A program made the position numbers and the translations under genes. Under the pieces are notes generated by a model, which saw only the letters and a list, made by a program, of their open reading frames with translations, was not told where the DNA came from and did not search any database. From the NCBI GenBank assembly GCA_013398295.1, contig VZSF01003152.1, positions 1,190,975 to 1,254,974 of the forward strand: 64,000 bases of DNA. The letters run 5' to 3'. Positions 44,201 to 56,500 of the stretch are shown in pieces (positions within the stretch are counted from its first letter, which is position 1; each line of letters opens with the position of its first letter). The stretch comes from Chionis minor. Lineage: Eukaryota; Chordata; Aves; Charadriiformes; Chionididae.

Positions 44201-46961
44201 TCCTCCTCCCCCTGTGATGAACGGCTTTGCTGTTGCATCCTTGGCTTGAAAACCTTCCACCCTGCCCGAGCCGCCGAGTTGCCTGTTTGTAATGCAGTTG
44301 CCATCGTCCCCAAGCACTGACGTGTCCCTGAGGTCTTGCAGAGACACCCATTGCCTCTCCGGCTCAGCCCATTAGCTTTTGCTCTCGCCTCCTTGGATGG
44401 CTATTAACAATTTCCATTTTTCGCAGCACCTTTACACCCAAAGCACTTTCTTTTATTAGAGGCAGGGCTTCCACCTCCATTCTGATTCCGAAGATGTTTC
44501 CTTGGGTACTGCAGCACCTGGCTACAGCCGCACACCGAATGGGAGAGGAGCGGCGCTGCCTGAAGCGCTCTGCAGCCCCCTGCCTCATCCAGGCGTAGCC
44601 TTGCTTGGGGTGAAGTTCTGCCCCAGAACTTCAGTAGGCAGTAGTAGAACTTCAGTGGTAGCGCGGCCATAGGCTGGACCTCATTACCTTAGTAGCAGGC
44701 ATAAATGGCCTCATTAAATCCACCCTGTAGTCCAGCGCTCTAGCAATAAAAATAGCCAGGACCAAGATGGTGTTAAGAAATTTGTGGCAAACGCTCTCCT
44801 CTGGTCGCTTGGATTCCTTGTAGGAGCCGGCGTTGGGGGAAGAGCATCCTTTTGAGGGAGGCTTCTCCCAAAGTACTTCCTAATGACTGGCAGAACTGCT
44901 GGCAGGAGAGTGTCGTTAATATGCGCTCCTAACTTTCCAAAGTTTCTGATGCTCAGCGGAGGAGAAAGTTACCTACACGCTTCTTTGGGGTGTCAAATCA
45001 ACCTTGTTTCCTCCAGAGGCTGAAAGCTGCTGAGAGCCTGCTGGAAAAGTGTATTAGCAGAGCTGAAGGGATGCGGTGGGGTGGAGCAGGGGAGGAGCTG
45101 CTGAAGGACACCCGCTCTCCTGTGCCCCAGGCTTGGTGAGAAAGCCTTCCTGGGTCTGTCCTCTGTGCCTGGGTGGAAAATCCAGGTGAACCAGCTTGGA
45201 GAGGACTCGCTGTTGGGGTTGCCTCAGCGTTCTTTCCAAAAGTGAAGGATTTGTCAGCCTCAACAGAGGGAAACTGAGGCACTGAACAGTGGGAAACTGA
45301 GTCACTGAACAATGGGAAGCTACTTATTGTGGCAGGAGTCAGTGGCAGGATCTGTAACAGCTGAAGGTATTTTGGCTCCTGCTCTAAAGGCTCCAACAGC
45401 CCCTGTCAAAGCCCAGGGATGGTTGGTAGAAACAGCTGGTGGAGGCTGTGGGCTCTGCTGGCATGGCAGCTGTGCTGGGATCCCAGTGGCTGATCTGTAG
45501 GCTTCTGGGAGCTGGATGGAGACGTGTTAAGCCCCGTGGGTCAGCGTGGGGTGATTTTTGTTGGATGGGAACAGGCCTCAGTGGAACAGGAGAGTCAAAG
45601 GCTGTGCAGTGCAGGGACGGTCCCTCTCCATGGGCTGCTGACCCAGCGTGTCCCCACAAGACCACCGCACTGCTTCCAGGGAATGGCCTTCTCCCAGCAG
45701 GTCCTGTTCCAGAGATCTCTTCTAGTACCACAGGGACCATCGTTTTTCCTCCCTTTCTCCTGAAGGTAACAGACTTTGTCTCCCCAGGTGCCAGGAGGGG
45801 CACCCTTACAAACCAGAGGATGAACAGAAGCAGGAGCCTTGGTAAAGCCAGGAGAAAAAAAGCACCACCAAGTGGGGAAGCACAACGTTTCTTCCCATGC
45901 AGGGAAATGGATAGTAGCTCTGCTCGCTCGGAGCTCACCAGAGCAGCTGCTGGTGATTTCTGTCTCTGTTTGGATGTACGATGGAAGCTTCTCCCGTTTG
46001 GCTCACCTGCTGCCTCATCACCTCGCAGCGCCACGTGCCAGGTGCTTTGTTAAAGTCTAGTTCAGTGTGTGCATGTAAGAAGTTCTGTAGCCCCATGCCA
46101 GATCTCAGTCCTGCGCCTGGTGTGCTTCGTTACGGAGCGTGTGTGGTGCTGTTATCCGAGGGGGAAAACACTGCTGCTCTTGTCATCTCCTCTCATAGCT
46201 GTGTCGGCTTTAGTTGGAATAGCTGGTGGCTGCCTAGTGAACAAAAGAAGCTCGAATATTTGAACAGAGCTGACTTTAGTGGTCATGGGGTTGGGGAAGC
46301 GGTTTGTGCTGACCCTCCCGTGAATTTGACAAGGTGGCCGCAGGGAGGACACGGGTGGTGGTGAGCACACCGTGTGCTCCTCAACCTCTGGTGCTCGTGA
46401 TAGACCTCTTCCTCAGACAGGAGCTGCGCTGTGGCTTGCTGGAGCGGGTGTGCTGCTGGGGTAGGTTAGAAAGTAGAGATTCCTCAGTCTGTTTGCGCTC
46501 GCACTTGAAGGACTTACCCCCTGAGCCGACACAAACCTAGGCTTATCCCAAAATGAATGAAAACAAAGAATCTACTCAAACTGATGCAAGCTCACAAGTC
46601 AAAAATTTATTCTTATAAATAGACTCAGAATGCAAATGGGTTCAGCTTACAAATCAGCTTGACAGGATGAATTTCAGACCTGTGCTGGAGCATGTTCTGG
46701 GCAGAATCTTAAACACTTGCTCATTTAAGCACATGCCTGAAGGCCTTGTTGAAGACAAGTCTCCCACAGCCCTGATTCTAGAGGGGAAAAAAAAAATCAG
46801 CTGTTTAACTCTCTTGAATGGTCCCATGGTGTTGCTGTGTCCTGTTAAACAGCTACTGCTTTTTACCTACATGTGCCTTTGTCTCAGTGGTGCCTGCCAT
46901 GGTGCGTTACAGGTGTGTCTGGAGCATGTGGAGGCACGTGTGTAACACACCCTTCTTACCA
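41263..46961 (+). other. WHRN intron 1, unique part
   Basis: No exon was recognised. Poly-T at about 41767-41781 and 42471-42480, a G-run at 42176-42183, and a 23-bp tandem duplication at 45266-45318 are the only structures noticed. GC-rich open frames on both strands at 45.4-46.1 kb overlap one another and lack domains. Confidence 0.5.
45266..45318. repeat. 23-bp tandem repeat, about 2.3 copies
   Basis: The GGGAAACTGAG-CACTGAACA unit occurs at 45266-45288 and 45289-45311 with a few mismatches, then starts a third time at 45312. Confidence 0.8.
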
Positions 46962-47587
46962 TGAGGATGCCCATGGGCCAGCAAGGTGCCCTTGTGGCCA
47001 AGAAGGCCAATGGCATCCTGGGGGGCATCAAGAGGAGTGTGGCCAGCAGGTGGAGGGGGGTCATCCTGCCCCTCTGCTCTGCCCTGGGGAGGGGCAGCTG
47101 GAGTGCTGTGTCCAGTGCTGGGCAAGGACAGGGAACTGCTGGAAAGGGGACAGCAAAGGGCTGCGAAGATGATTCAGGGACTGGAACATCTTTCTTATGA
47201 GGAAAGGCTGAGGGAGTTGGGTCTCTCTAGTCTGGAGAAGAGCAGACTGAGGGGGGGTCTCATCAATGTTTACAAACACTTCAAGGGAGGGTGCCAGGAG
47301 GAGGGGGCCAGGCTTTTTTCAGTGGTGCCCAGTGACAGGACAAGGGGCAATGGGTATAAAATCAAATACAGGAAGTTCCAGCTGACCATCAGGAGGAACT
47401 TCTTTGCTTTGAGGGTGGCAGAGGCTGCCCAGAGAGGTGGTGGAGTCTCTGCCTCTGGAGACATTCCCAACCCGCCTGGACGCCATCCTGTGCCACCTGC
47501 TGCAGGTGGACCTTCTCTGGCAGGGGGGTTGGAGCAGAGGATCTCTAGAGGTCCCTGCCAACCCTTCACATTCTGTGATTCTGTGAA
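46962..47587 (+). mobile_element. CR1 LINE, sense, ATTCTGTG-tailed subfamily, in WHRN intron 1
   Basis: Opens with the ORF2 block GGGCCAGCAAGGTGCCCTTG / TGGCCAAGAAGGCCAATGGC. It encodes KMIQGLEHLSYEERLRELG and a [13 protein letters not shown] stretch, and ends with GGTCCCTGCCAACC and two ATTCTGTG tail units. Compared with the related copy at 25984, a small deletion removes the HWNRL-encoding bases near 47427 and shifts the frame, so it is inactive. Confidence 0.94.
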
Positions 47588-50347
47588 ACGCTGTGCTGGG
47601 CAGGAAACTGCTTCTCTCGCTGTGTCCTTGAGGAGCCTCAGTAAATGCATAAAGGGCTCCACAGAGTGTCCCCAGCCTGGCCACTGCAGCTCTGCCTTCT
47701 GCTGGGGGAGGCTGTCACTAGCCCCATCCCAACGGGCACCGCCAGCTCCTGTTTACTCCCTTCTCTTGCACTGAGGCTGCCGGGGACCCAGCCTGCTGCC
47801 AAGAGCCACACGGCTGCTCTCCTCGCCTCCGGCTCCACTGTCACCTTCATGCATAAAACATCTCCCTGTTGACCGAGATCTTGGGATCTCCCGGTGGCTT
47901 TGTCGAGGGAGCTGCAGGGGGACATAAAATGTCCCTTGTAAATCTCCGGCTTCTCATCCTTGGAAACTTTACCGTCCCTCTAGAGAGCGGCTCTGCTGCT
48001 GTTCCTGCTCTTTCAAGGCATGACATTTAGCTGAGGCAGGACGGGAGCGGCGAACGCTCTACCAGCCCTCGGCAACCACCACTGCCCTGTCCAGGCAGAG
48101 CCGGGGGCGCTGCCGGCGCGTGGTCACTTCTCCTGCGCCTGGTGTCTCTCCTGCATTGCAGAACCCCAGAGGTTTGTCTTCGGTCCCCCCTCCCCTGCCA
48201 GGGTGGACACTCTGAGCAAGGCAGGAAAAGGGATCCCCGTGTCAGTCCCGAGGAGAGCCGCATGGGAACGGGGAATGCACCGAGCCAGGGGAGGGAGCAG
48301 CTCGGGGAGGGCCCTGTGTGTGCTCTTCACCTAGACTCAGCTCGGAGGGTTTTTTCTTTGCTCCTTCCTTAAATTACAGCGACACTCAGCAGCGGGCTTT
48401 GAGGCACGGTATGAACACGTACAGGTGAGGAACGCTCAGGATCAGCGCGCACGGAGCGCCCGCTCTTTCACTGAGAGAGGTGGAAAAGGGTGGGAGCATC
48501 AGTTAGGATCACGTGGCGTTTCTGTGGCAGCAGGAGGACTGTAACCCTGTACAGTTGGACAAGTCACTGGTTGTCCTCATCATTTGCTTGACGAGGAGCC
48601 ACAGCCTCGCTCAGAGACAAGACTTTTTGGTCATGGGAGGGTCAGTGCTGCTCGCTGTCCCAGTGCCTGGGTAAGTAAACGACGTTATGCAGGTTGAGAA
48701 GAGGTTTGCGTAGAGGTGGCTCGAGTTTGAATGAATGGGGAACCTTCCTGTGGGGTGCCAAACCCCGTCTCATAGGGGTAACTCTGTGCTGGTAGCTCTG
48801 GGGTAGGTGAGAAGCCTCCCTGCCACCCCCAACTTTCAGATGACCCTGAGCCTGTCTGCCTGGCAGCTTATGAAGGGACATTGGGTCGGGAAGCTGAGTG
48901 CATTCCTGAAGCATGGATGGGCCCGGGTGCCTGTTTGAGAGCGGTACCCTGGGGTGGACAGCAGGCTCAGAAGTAGCTCCGTCGTCCCGGTGTGACGTGG
49001 GCTGATGGAGTGTGGTGAGCTCCTCCGCCTGTCTGCCAGCCGGGCTGGGCTCCCCGGGCTCGCAGGGAGAGGAGAAATGGTGGCAGGCGATGTGTTTGAG
49101 GGACCGGGGCAGCTACGGGGACAGGGGCCGGACTTAGGGAGCAACCCTGGATGTTGGAGCGCTCTGCGGTTGTTCTGATGGGGCTGTTGGTTTTGCAAGC
49201 CTTATTTAAGCTCTCCAGGCATGTGATGACCTTGGGAGCATGTGACAAATTTGCAGTAAAATAGCTATATGTGATGGAGATGCTGAACTGGGAATTGGTG
49301 AGCTGCATTCTCTCTGGCTCTGGCAGGGAGGGACAGGAGCGTTGCCAGGTCAGACCTGGGCTCCAGCCAGACCAGTATGACTGATGACATTACTCTTTAC
49401 CGAAGAGCTGCTGGTATTAGTTCTTCCCAGTGACGAGCTTTGCTCGGCAGCTTCTCTGCTCAGTGGGGAGAGCAGACCTTACAGGAGCAGCTCGTCACAA
49501 GGATGCATATATAGATAAAAAACCAAACAACACCCAAGCACCTCCTTTCTGAGAGCAGATGCAGAGCGTTGGTGTTCCCAAGGCCTCAGAAGGGATCAGC
49601 ACTTACAGCTCTCCCCAGGGAGAACTCCTATGTGTTCATTTAAGTTTCCTGCAAAGCCTGTGTCGGCTTCTCGCAGTGGAAGCTGGAGGAGCAGAGGAGC
49701 AACTGCAGACGGCCTTAGCTGGGTCCCAAGGTCATCTCTGTGCGTGCTGTTTCAAATATATGTATATATGTAATAATTACTGTACTCATTAATTGACTGC
49801 TTGTGCTGGGGAAGGCAGCTGGCAATGAGATGGCAGCAGAGGCTGAACTTCTGGGAGCGTTGTCAGTGTCCCCTGAAGGCATTGGGAGCTTTTCCAGTGG
49901 CAGAGTTTGTGACTGAGCTGTGGGGACCAGCAGTGCTGCTCTGCTCCAGCATTCATCCCTGTCCTGCTCTGACTCCTCTCCAAAGCTGCAGAAACTGCTT
50001 GGTCTCAGGTTCAGCCCGTACCGGAGCTCCTCCTGGCATGTCACTACCCACCTTGCTCCCAGTACTCCGCTTTGCTTTGCATTTTCCCTGGCTCACAGGG
50101 AGACGGAATTGTTCTCTGTAGGCAGCAGCAGCTTTGCCATAACGCTGTTGCTCTTCGGGAGAGAATAGAAAAGTTCCAGGTCTTTCACTAGCATTTTATG
50201 TAGCTCAGTCATTCAGTTGGTGGTTGCGGAGTAGCTTGAGATCTTTCAGCCTCAAGGAATAGCAAAGCCATGTGGCCCCAGAAAAGGCGGATTGACCTTC
50301 CCCCTCTGTAGGCATTAACTCCCTCTTCTCCTTGGCTTGTCTTCCAG
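47588..50347 (+). other. WHRN intron 1, last part
   Basis: Unique sequence with no repeat recognised. The exon 2 acceptor has a strong polypyrimidine tract (about 50319-50345, CTCTTCTCCTTGGCTTGTC then TTCCAG). No alternative exon could be supported. Confidence 0.55.
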
Positions 50348-50563
50348 GTGCTGAAAGGCTGCAAGAAGCTGAACCTCTCTGTACATTCGGTGGGACGCAT
50401 CCCAGGGGGATATGTCACCAACCACATCTATACCTGGGTGGACCCGCAGGGCCGGAGCGTGTCCCCACCAACAGGTCTGCCACACCACCAAAACAGCTCC
50501 CTCCGCAAGGACAGTGAGAAGAGGAGCCACCTCCAGCTCCTGCAAGAGGGAGATGAGAAAAAG
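50348..50563 (+). CDS. WHRN: Whirlin exon 2 (end of PDZ1 and linker)
   Basis: 72 codons, phase 0 at both ends. The acceptor CAG ends at 50347 and the donor GTGAGC begins at 50564. The translation opens VLKGCKKLNLSVHSVGRIPG, which completes the last helix and beta-strand of PDZ1, and continues GGYVTNHIYTWVDPQGRS, a block after PDZ1 highly conserved in whirlin. It ends with a variable Ser/His/Pro linker finishing in LQLLQEGDEKK. Joined to exon 1, it reads without a break from HAEAVK into VLKGCKK, as in vertebrate whirlin. The linker is the least conserved part. Exon 2 lies 17 kb downstream of exon 1. Its length is a multiple of three, so skipping would keep the frame but destroy PDZ1. Confidence 0.97.
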
Positions 50564-53500
50564 GTGAGCAAGAGGCGCAGCCCCAGCCCCGGGGGCTTGT
50601 CTGCGGTTACCCTCTTCGTTCCCCTCATGGTTTTCATTTGTGTGATCCTGGCCTCTGTTGGGATGGCCCGTCTCTCCTTTAGGATACACTGGATCCTGGT
50701 TTTCTCCCTAGGTCTGTAGCTTTCCCTCTGTGTCCCCCAAGGACTCCTGTAGGACAGGATGGATTTGCTTTGTTCCCATTTGACACAAGTAGAACCTGAG
50801 CTGGAGACGAGGCGTTGTCCAAATGCAGATTTGTCTGGTGGTGAGGGCAGCGGTCAACCAAGGGTTGCTTTGAAGGCTTTTCCTGACCAGGTTTTGCCTG
50901 GAGGCCCGCTGCCAACACGGTTGTTGGGAGGCTGACGTGGATACTACGTTCAAGAGAGCTCGTGAATTTGGAGGGCTGGACCTCAGAGTGCGTAACTGCC
51001 CTTCTCCCTGCCGTTCAGATCTTTCCTCGGGTGTTTGTGTGAGGCTTTCTTGGGTTTCTCAGCAGCTTTGTCTCAGTGAATAAACCCAATTTTGTCTTCC
51101 AAAAATGCTATAAAATAAAACAGATGGTTTTCCTTTTCTGCTTGGGGAGAGGCAGACTTGGCCCTCAGGAAGGGCTTGAGCGGTGCCTGTGCCTGTGTAA
51201 AAAGCCCTGGCAAGGGAAAAAGGAGCAGGGAAGGGAGCGGAATAGCTTTGGTTATGGTACCCAGGGGATCTGGTAGTGGCCACTGCTGGCCACTCCAGCG
51301 GGGCCTGGATCTTGAGCCTTTGGCAGAGAGAAAAGCATATCAGCCTATCTAATTCCAGTCCTCTTCTCTTACTGTGAGCCCGCCCTCCTTTGAAATGGGC
51401 CTTATAATAAGTGAAACCAGCAAAGGGTATTTCAGGCTGCAATATCTTGTCTCGGGAATTTAGTGTTTCTTCTCCCTCGTGCTCCCTGTGCCCAAACAGA
51501 CGGAGAGGCTTGTCGATGCGGAGCCCCAGTGCTCCGATGCCCTTGCCCGGAGGCATAGGCTGGAGGGGCAGACTCTGCTCGCTCTCTCGGTGGTGATGGA
51601 TCCATGGTGATGGATTGGGAACCTGTTTGTCCGGTACAAGCAGGACATGGTGTTTCCTCACATGAGATTTATAGGATATCCAGGTACTGTCATACGAGTG
51701 AGCGGGGTGCTTGCTTCCCAGAGGCACAGAGTTGCTTGGAGCCTTGACATATTTCCACCCTGTTATCCTTGAGATTGCTCTGGCTCTCCACAGTACTTCG
51801 ATTGTGTGTCCAAAAGGTCCTCAGCTCTGCCTGGGAAAGTTGCGGAGAGATGTGTAAGCTAGAGCCTCCCACCTCAGCCAGAGAGGGAAAAATCTAATAG
51901 AGGATGAGGCAGTTTGCTGATGAAATATTCATTTGGGCCACAAGGGAGAAGGGCCCATTATTTTTACTTTAAGGAGAAGAGAAAAGCAGCCGCTGCTGCC
52001 TTGTGGTGTCCCCCACCCCCTACCATTCAGTGTCACCTTGATGCAGCAGGCAGGGGCTCTTTGAAGCTGTAGGTAAGAGGTGTTTCTCTGCACGTTGTTC
52101 CTTTCCTCCTTGCTGTGTATTGATATGAAATGCTTCGAAGCCTGCAGCTGTACACATCCCTGCCCCGTGCCTGAGCCTGGCGTGGCCCTGGACAGCCCCT
52201 TCCCATCAGTCCCTAGGGAGATGTGATTACAGGTGCCCTAGTTGCCTCTGGGCAGCTTTGGGACACTCATCAGACCAAAGCACCCTCCTCTGGGTCGCTC
52301 CTGAGCTCGTCAGGGCTGGCTCCCGGGGACTGCCGAGGAAAATGAACCCAACTGAACTTTGCAAGTTAAAAGAGCTTTAATTATCATAGCCTAATCTGCT
52401 TTGGAAGGGAATGAAGCCAAGTTGAATGAAGGCCACGTTAAACTTTGAAGAGCATCCGTGCTGGGCTTGGCTGCTGTTGGATACGCTCACTCCCAGGGTG
52501 TGAGGGGCACCAGCTCCAAGTTGCCCACGGTGGCCCCGTTGCCGCTGAGCTGGGCGGCAGGACCTCGGCTCACCGAGGTGGCCGCCCTTGTTCCGAGCTG
52601 CGCTTCTCCGGTGCCGTTGCTGTGACACCTCTTTGCGGCAGCGCTGCACTCGCAGGGCACGGGGAAGGTTTGCCAGCCTTGGGTGGTGGGATGCCCAGTC
52701 TTCACGGGGCTACCAGCTTGTGGCTTGCTGGCTTCAGGACCATTTAAACCAGGCGTGAGGAGTGGTGAAGAGCCGCTCCAACTGGCTCTTCCAAAATCTG
52801 AACTTGTTCTTCCATTCCTTGGTGCTGCTTCACGCAGTCAGGCGGCCCTTTTGGCTTCTTGTGGTGGAGGATCGTGCTTTGACCCCAGGGCAGGGGGGTG
52901 AAGGCCCCTCTGTTGACCTGGGAAGAGTCAGTGGCAGTTGCAGGAGGTGTTTGAAGCTCACAGAAATAGAGGTCTGATGCAGAGGGCAGTGAGAACAGGC
53001 AGTATTCAACCTTATCCTGGCACTGCTCCTCCGTGGCGCGTTAGTGGTGACATCAGTCGCTCTACCGTTCCCATCCTGCCCCTCTGTGCCACACTGGCCA
53101 AATACTGCACTTCCAACAGGAGCGATCAACCGGGTGGTGTTCCAGTCCCGGGATCGCCATGCGGGTCTGGTGATGGCCTTTGGCTCCAGACTCAACTTCT
53201 TGCGTGCCTCCTGCTCTGCTGATGCACAACTCTCGGCGCTGCCTGGAGGTCTTCTCCTTGCCCTGTTCGTGGGCCCCCATCCCTGCTGACCACAAGCATG
53301 GTGTGCCTTGCTCCCTGGCCTGCTGGCTCCATGGTTCAGAAGTGTTTCCAGCTGTTGGCACTGGTGGGACCCGAGGTTGCTCAGAACAGCACCCTGTCAC
53401 CTCCGCTCCTGGCACTGCCTCGAGCCTTCCTCCAAACCCAGCTCTTCCTCGCTGCCCGGCTCGTTGGTGTCGATGTTGGTATGCGCGTTGCAATAACCTC

Positions 53501-56500
53501 CACCCCGGACTTCCCACCTGTAAGACTGGCAAAAGAAAATTACTGGATGCTACAACTTAAATGACCAAGGCCACCCAGACGCTTCCATAGCCAGAGGTGC
53601 TGTGCTTTGCCAGCCGATCAAGCCCCACCATGATCCAAGGCTGGCAATGAGGAGAGCCTGACCTGGCTGGTAGATTTGGGAGGGGTTATTTGGTGTGACT
53701 GCCCGTGTCACTTGTCTGAACACGTGCTTCAGGGCATGAATTAGCTCAGTTGCTTTGTCCTGTCTTTCCGTGCACCATCGAGCGACGAAACGTGCCTCGG
53801 AACATGGGAACAGCCTGCCTCTAGTTTTTTTCTCTTTTTATTTGTACGTGTAAATATATATATATATTTAACTGTTGAAAGTGGGGTTATTCTGTTTGCA
53901 AATATCATGCAAATAAATGCAACATATCCCTGGCTAATTCAGCCCGGTCAACTGGAATTGACAGGTACTCCCGGGGGCTATTTGATTTCTGGATGGTTTT
54001 ACATTCCAAGGGAAGGGCTGGGGATTAGTTAGTTATTTTTTCCCTCCCCTCCTCTCTCTCCAATTTCTAATTGATCTGAATGTCCTGGAATACATAGCAA
54101 AAGCTTTCAAACAGAAAAGTACAGCAGAGATCAGACGTGGGCCCTGCAGCGGGAGGCTGAAACGATGTAAAACCAGAAAGTTCGTTAATGCCTTGCTGCA
54201 GCTCAGTAAGCCTACAACGCTGCTGTGGTTAAGGTGATGTTTTCAGCTTTGGCAAGGTTAAATTCAAGGTTGGTGGGAGGCATCTTACGTTCATCGGTCA
54301 ATAGAGGTGTCCCTGTCTTGCCCTCCAGCACATCTGTCCTGTGTGCCTGAAAGGATGGGGTTTTGTAGCATAGTTTAACGAGTTTGCTTATCTGTAGGCA
54401 GAAGCATTCATTATCAAAAGGCTTGAAATGGAAACCGCTGCTGTTGGCGTGCGTGTGATAGCGTAACCGATCCGTCTGGCGGAGGAGGGATCCGGCACGT
54501 GGCTGCCTGCCTTGCTGGAAGCGGGCACCTGGACGGTGGGATGGAGTGTGGAGCAGATGGGCTGGTGTGCAGCCGGGCTGGCTGGGCTTTCAGCTCCCAG
54601 GTCGGTCCTTGGGGAGTTTGGTTTTGGGGAGGTTTAGTGCAGAAGGCAGCCGGCATTGCTGGCTTAAGCCTGGCACGTGCCTTGCCGTCCCGGGCTTTCA
54701 ATCGTATTTTTGTGTGGACACTGGGGTTCCTTTGCTGCCAGCTGTGGAAGAAGCCATTGCGGGGCTTTGGGAAGTTACTGGTGGACTTTTGGCTGTCCAC
54801 TGGCTTTGCTTTCACCCTCCTGTTCCAGTGGGTGGTTCTGGGCCAAAATCCAGCTTGCACCACGCTTGCGTCGGAGGCTGTTCTGTGCGGATGAGCAGGA
54901 GGTGAATGCTAAGATCTGGGCCAATTAGCCTAGACCTGACCTAACACGAATGATATGAGAAGGCACAAGAAGGGATGAGAGAATTAAAGGGAATGGAGGG
55001 AGGAAGGAGGTGCTGCCACGTATGCACCTGCGGTTGTGCAAGTTAGTGCAAATCTTTACGCTTTCCAGATCTGTGTTGTCTGTGGCAGGTTGAAGAAATG
55101 GCCACATTTCCCAACTTTTGCTGATGGTAGTTCCCTGCGGTAAGGGCAGCCTTCCCTGTAGTCGCAATCAGCGGGTCCAGCGTTTCATCAGAGCCCTGTG
55201 CCTGCCTTCCCCGCAGGTGAAGTAGCCAGTGATGGTGGTCAGTGATAAGCGTGAAACGAAGGGCTTGCACTAGTGCAAAGCTCTGGTGAAACGTTCTTGG
55301 AGCCCCCTGTCTCCAGGAGAGACCCAGCAGCAGGTGGCAGCCCCCCAGCCCCATCCCAACAGAGGCTGTAGCCTCCTTGCTGGAAAGATGGGACCTGCTT
55401 CCAGTGGTCGCCGTGCGCTTCGCAGCTGTTTGATTTTTTTTATGATCAGGCTTAAGTCCTCCAGATTTTTCACGACAGCAAGGACCATTTGTGCTGTGAA
55501 TTGTCATCGGTGTACTTCTGGGATCAACAACTTATTTCATTAAAAGCGCTTTGGAAACCGTCAGCCAGCAAAAAACCCATAGGTGCTCTTGAGCTGGGAG
55601 GAAGATGAGCTGCGCAAAATGCTCTGCAAGTGTCGGAGTGCTAATTCTCTGAGAAACGCCATTTCATCAGCTGAATCGTTGCTCTAATGTGCTTATTGCC
55701 AGGGGAGCTGCTTATTCCTTTAAGCTTTTGGCGCAGCAGAAGAAAGAAAATATACGTAAAGAAGAGAGTGCAAACTTGCCTTCAGGCAGTTCTGTACCCA
55801 AAAGTAGCTATAATTATTATAATAAAAAAAAAATAAAATATATCCGTGATAACATTGCGTGGCTTGAATGTTTGAGATGCTAATGGTGACTACTTGAGCA
55901 TGAAGGATAAGAGATGGAGGAGAGATAGGGAAGGATTTCTTTCTATTAGATTGTAATGACATTTTCAGTGCGAAGTGATACAGCTCCCCGTGTCTCTCAC
56001 CGTTTGCTTGCCCTGACCTTGCTGGGATTTACTTTGATTTACAGCTAGAAGCCTCTCCAGGCTGCTCGGGGGGGTGTGATCAGCTCCACACTTGCCTGCA
56101 GGTTTCCTGTGGTGCCTGGAATACCTGACATGAGCCACCGCCCCCCAGTTCCCTGGGGATAAAAGGTATCGTAGCCCAAAACATCCCTTGGGTCAGGACT
56201 CAGCTCACCTCATCGGTGCCATCTCTTTGTTATTTTTTCAGGCACTTGAAGCAGAAAAAACACAAATGGTAATTGCAGCCCAGAGCTGTGGAGTGCTGGG
56301 TGGCTCGAGCACAGCCCCGTGGGCAGCACTGCTGGGCTGAGGCTTGGGATCGGGGAGAGGACTTCATTTAGACCGTCCTGCGCTGCTTCTGTTGTTTCCT
56401 GCCTGTCCCCCTGCTCGGAACGTCACCTCTCAGCCGTGGGGGACACCCGCTGCCCCAGCACGCGCCTCCTACAAGAACCTGTTCGCAAATCGGCGCCCGG

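Noticed and set aside
51059..51727. 222-codon open frame on the minus strand in WHRN intron 2
   Set aside because: It begins at GTG, has no recognisable domain or splice context, and includes low-complexity stretches. Length alone is not enough in a 64-kb window with six frames.
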